From positions 1 through 15,311 of the forward strand of contig JBGSUL010000029.1 of NCBI GenBank assembly GCA_041736155.1: a stretch of DNA of 15,311 bases, written 5' to 3'. Each line of letters opens with the position of its first letter. The first letter of the stretch is position 1. The notes below the pieces were generated by a model that worked only from the letters and a program-made list of their open reading frames with translations, did not search any database and had not been told where the DNA came from. Source of the DNA: JANPLN01 sp041736155 (GTDB lineage: Bacteria > Bdellovibrionota > Bdellovibrionia > Bdellovibrionales > JAGQZY01). Below are positions 14,498 through 15,311 of the stretch, piece by piece. The translations under genes and the position numbers were made by a program.

Positions 14498-14518
14498 CAT
14501 TGAGTCAATGGGTACAAT
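14498..14518 (+). promoter_or_regulatory. Candidate promoter and operator of the SWIB gene
   Basis: TACAAT at 14513-14518 is a good -10 box placed to start transcription about 13 nt before the ATG at 14538. Immediately upstream is a perfect dyad CATTGA-G-TCAATG (14498-14510), lying in the spacer where a repressor would block RNA polymerase. No good -35 is seen, which would fit an activated or regulated promoter. Position and symmetry are seen; function is inferred. Confidence 0.4.
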
Positions 14519-14537
14519 ACATTCTATGGAGGAATAA

Positions 14538-14891
14538 ATGGCGAAAGCTAAGAAGAAAACAGCAAAGAAAAAAGTAGCAAAAAAAGCGGCTCCTAAAAAA
14601 GCAGCGGCAAAAAAATCTCCGGCAAAAAAAGCCAGCAAACGTAAGCCCAACGCAGCTTTTATGAAAAAGTTATCGATCAGTGAAGCTTTGGCTGCTGTGA
14701 TTGGTGCTGGTGACCGCGCACGCACACAAGTTGTGAGTGATATCTGGAAATACATTAAAAAGCACAATCTCCAGGATCCTAAAAACCGTCGCAATATTCT
14801 TGCTGATGCCAAACTTAAGCTCGTTTTTGGTGGCAAAAGCATGGTTAATATGTTCGAAATGACTAAGCACGTCAGCAAACATTTGAAATAA
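14538..14891 (+). CDS. SWIB-domain protein with histone-like basic N-terminal tail, 117 aa
   Basis: Residues 1-37 are almost only Lys, Ala, Pro and Ser with repeated AAKK/PAKK units, resembling histone H1 C-terminal tails and bacterial H1-like proteins. Residues about 40-115 form a SWIB/MDM2-type fold: FMKKLSISEALAAVIG, then SDIWKYIKKHNLQDPKNRR (67-85), and the family LF-like end FGGKSMVNMFEMTKHVSKHL. SWIB domains in bacteria are known from chlamydiae and several other lineages, often tied to DNA or chromatin. The product probably binds DNA through its tail; what the SWIB part contacts is unknown. The ATG at 14538 has GGAGG 5 nt upstream, a strong site suggesting high expression. It is convergent with the zinc-binding gene (25-bp gap). 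Confidence 0.92.
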   Translation: MAKAKKKTAKKKVAKKAAPKKAAAKKSPAKKASKRKPNAAFMKKLSISEALAAVIGAGDRARTQVVSDIWKYIKKHNLQDPKNRRNILADAKLKLVFGGKSMVNMFEMTKHVSKHLK

Positions 14892-14916
14892 GTTTTTACG
14901 ATTTTATGTGCCTCAG

Positions 14917-15123
14917 CTAGCTAACGGCTGGGGCCACTTCATTGAGTGCCACCGCATCTTTGTGGCGAGCGCCGGGAAGATGTCTCTCAAAGCAACTTAC
15001 GGAACAAAAAGCATAATCAAAGCGCTTTTGATTGCAGGTAGAAACGCTGCAACGATAATAAGCCGCTTTTTGCATAATATCCTTTTTGCACGCGCTACAT
15101 TTTCTCCAAACTTTGTTTTCCAT
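14917..15123 (-). CDS. Small zinc-binding protein with three Cys pairs, 68 aa
   Basis: Cysteines are spaced as CxxC (9-12), CxxxxC (25-30) and CxxxC (40-44), followed by His48 and His54. This can hold two zinc ions in a cross-brace or treble-clef arrangement, loosely like HIT/MYND fingers. The family is probably shared with other delta-like predatory and social bacteria, which is from memory and unverified. The ATG at 15123 has AGGA with a 7-nt spacer. The C-terminus (ALNEVAPAVS) is short and non-basic, so protein-protein contact is as likely as DNA binding. It is convergent with the SWIB gene and divergent from the gene at the right edge; a TAGACTCCA direct repeat lies in its upstream region. 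Confidence 0.82.
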   Translation of the reverse strand: MENKVWRKCSACKKDIMQKAAYYRCSVSTCNQKRFDYAFCSVSCFERHLPGARHKDAVALNEVAPAVS

Positions 15124-15148
15124 AAATTTATCCTACACTAGATTTTTT

Positions 15149-15201
15149 TGGAGTCTAGAGGGCAGTAAGCATTTGGACTGCGGGCGTAAAGCTGGAGTCT
15201 A
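15149..15201 (+). repeat. 9-bp direct repeat TGGAGTCTA, 44 bp apart
   Basis: TGGAGTCTA occurs at 15149-15157 and 15193-15201, start-to-start 44 bp, close to four helical turns. The second copy lies near the -35 position for a TACAAT box at 15217-15222. It lies between the zinc-binding gene and the transposase-like gene, so it could be a regulator site or part of a mobile element end. Confidence 0.5.
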
Positions 15202-15272
15202 ACACGGTGAAGAAGTTACAATAGCGGGCTGGCCCAAGCTGCTCTATATTCAGAGCATTTAGGAGTCAGGAA

Positions 15273-15311
15273 ATGGGAAAGCCAAAGAGAAAATTCAGCG
15301 ACGAGGTAAAA
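15273..15311 (+). CDS. Start of a gene resembling IS-type transposase OrfA (cut by window end)
   Basis: ATG at 15273 has AGGAG with a 7-nt spacer and opens a frame, MGKPKRKFSDEVK, that runs off the window. The KRKFSDEVK pattern is the usual beginning of helix-turn-helix OrfA proteins of IS3-like elements (KRRKFSxEFK). Only 13 residues are visible, so this is a hint. Another small basic regulator is possible. Confidence 0.5.
   Translation, partial: MGKPKRKFSDEVK

Noticed and set aside
14910..14934. Stem GCCTCAGC / GCTGGGGC between the SWIB and zinc-binding genes
   Set aside because: It has a G-U pair, a 9-nt loop and no T run on either strand, and it overlaps the zinc gene stop; not a convincing terminator.

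Overview
The window looks like a chromosomal segment of a predatory bacterium of the Bdellovibrio group (Bdellovibrionota). This is inferred from gene content: a very long phage-tail-fibre-like mosaic surface protein of the type called mosaic adhesive trimer (MAT) proteins in Bdellovibrio, a SWIB-domain protein with a histone-like lysine/alanine tail, a small CxxC zinc-binding protein, and otherwise Gram-negative housekeeping genes at moderate GC. No rRNA, tRNA or CRISPR array was seen.

Layout. (1) Positions 1-4492, plus strand: the 3' part of a giant fibre gene whose start lies outside the window. It has five copies of a 154-155-codon cassette separated by four unrelated linkers, then a C-terminal tip with the only two cysteines. 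(2) Positions 8272-4476, minus strand: a compact run of DEAD-box RNA helicase, a 39-residue basic small protein with a strong ribosome binding site, YaeQ, an M48 metalloprotease lipoprotein and an unknown exported protein. The last gene overlaps the fibre gene tail-to-tail by 17 bp. (3) Positions 8414-9133, plus: an RluA-type pseudouridine synthase divergent from the helicase. (4) Positions 10182-9142, minus: a CNNM/CBS membrane protein without the usual C-terminal CorC domain. (5) Positions 12949-10274, minus: a translationally coupled operon of DUF3302 (YiaW-like), HlyD-type membrane fusion protein (YiaV-like) and a TolC/OprM-type outer-membrane lipoprotein, with no energised pump gene. (6) Positions 13132-14406, plus: two unrecognised genes, one cytoplasmic and one exported, the second closed by a clear rho-independent terminator. 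(7) Positions 14538-15123: a SWIB protein (plus) convergent with a zinc-binding protein (minus). (8) The right edge holds the first 13 codons of a gene resembling an IS-type transposase OrfA, preceded by a 9-bp direct repeat.

How the genes may work together: the helicase cluster pairs RNA handling with envelope quality control. The YiaW/YiaV/TolC operon should build an envelope-spanning conduit or adaptor. The fibre gene is the most plausible link to predatory lifestyle, because its repeated cassettes give both a rigid modular shaft and substrates for recombination. These links are inference; the gene identities and boundaries rest on the sequence.
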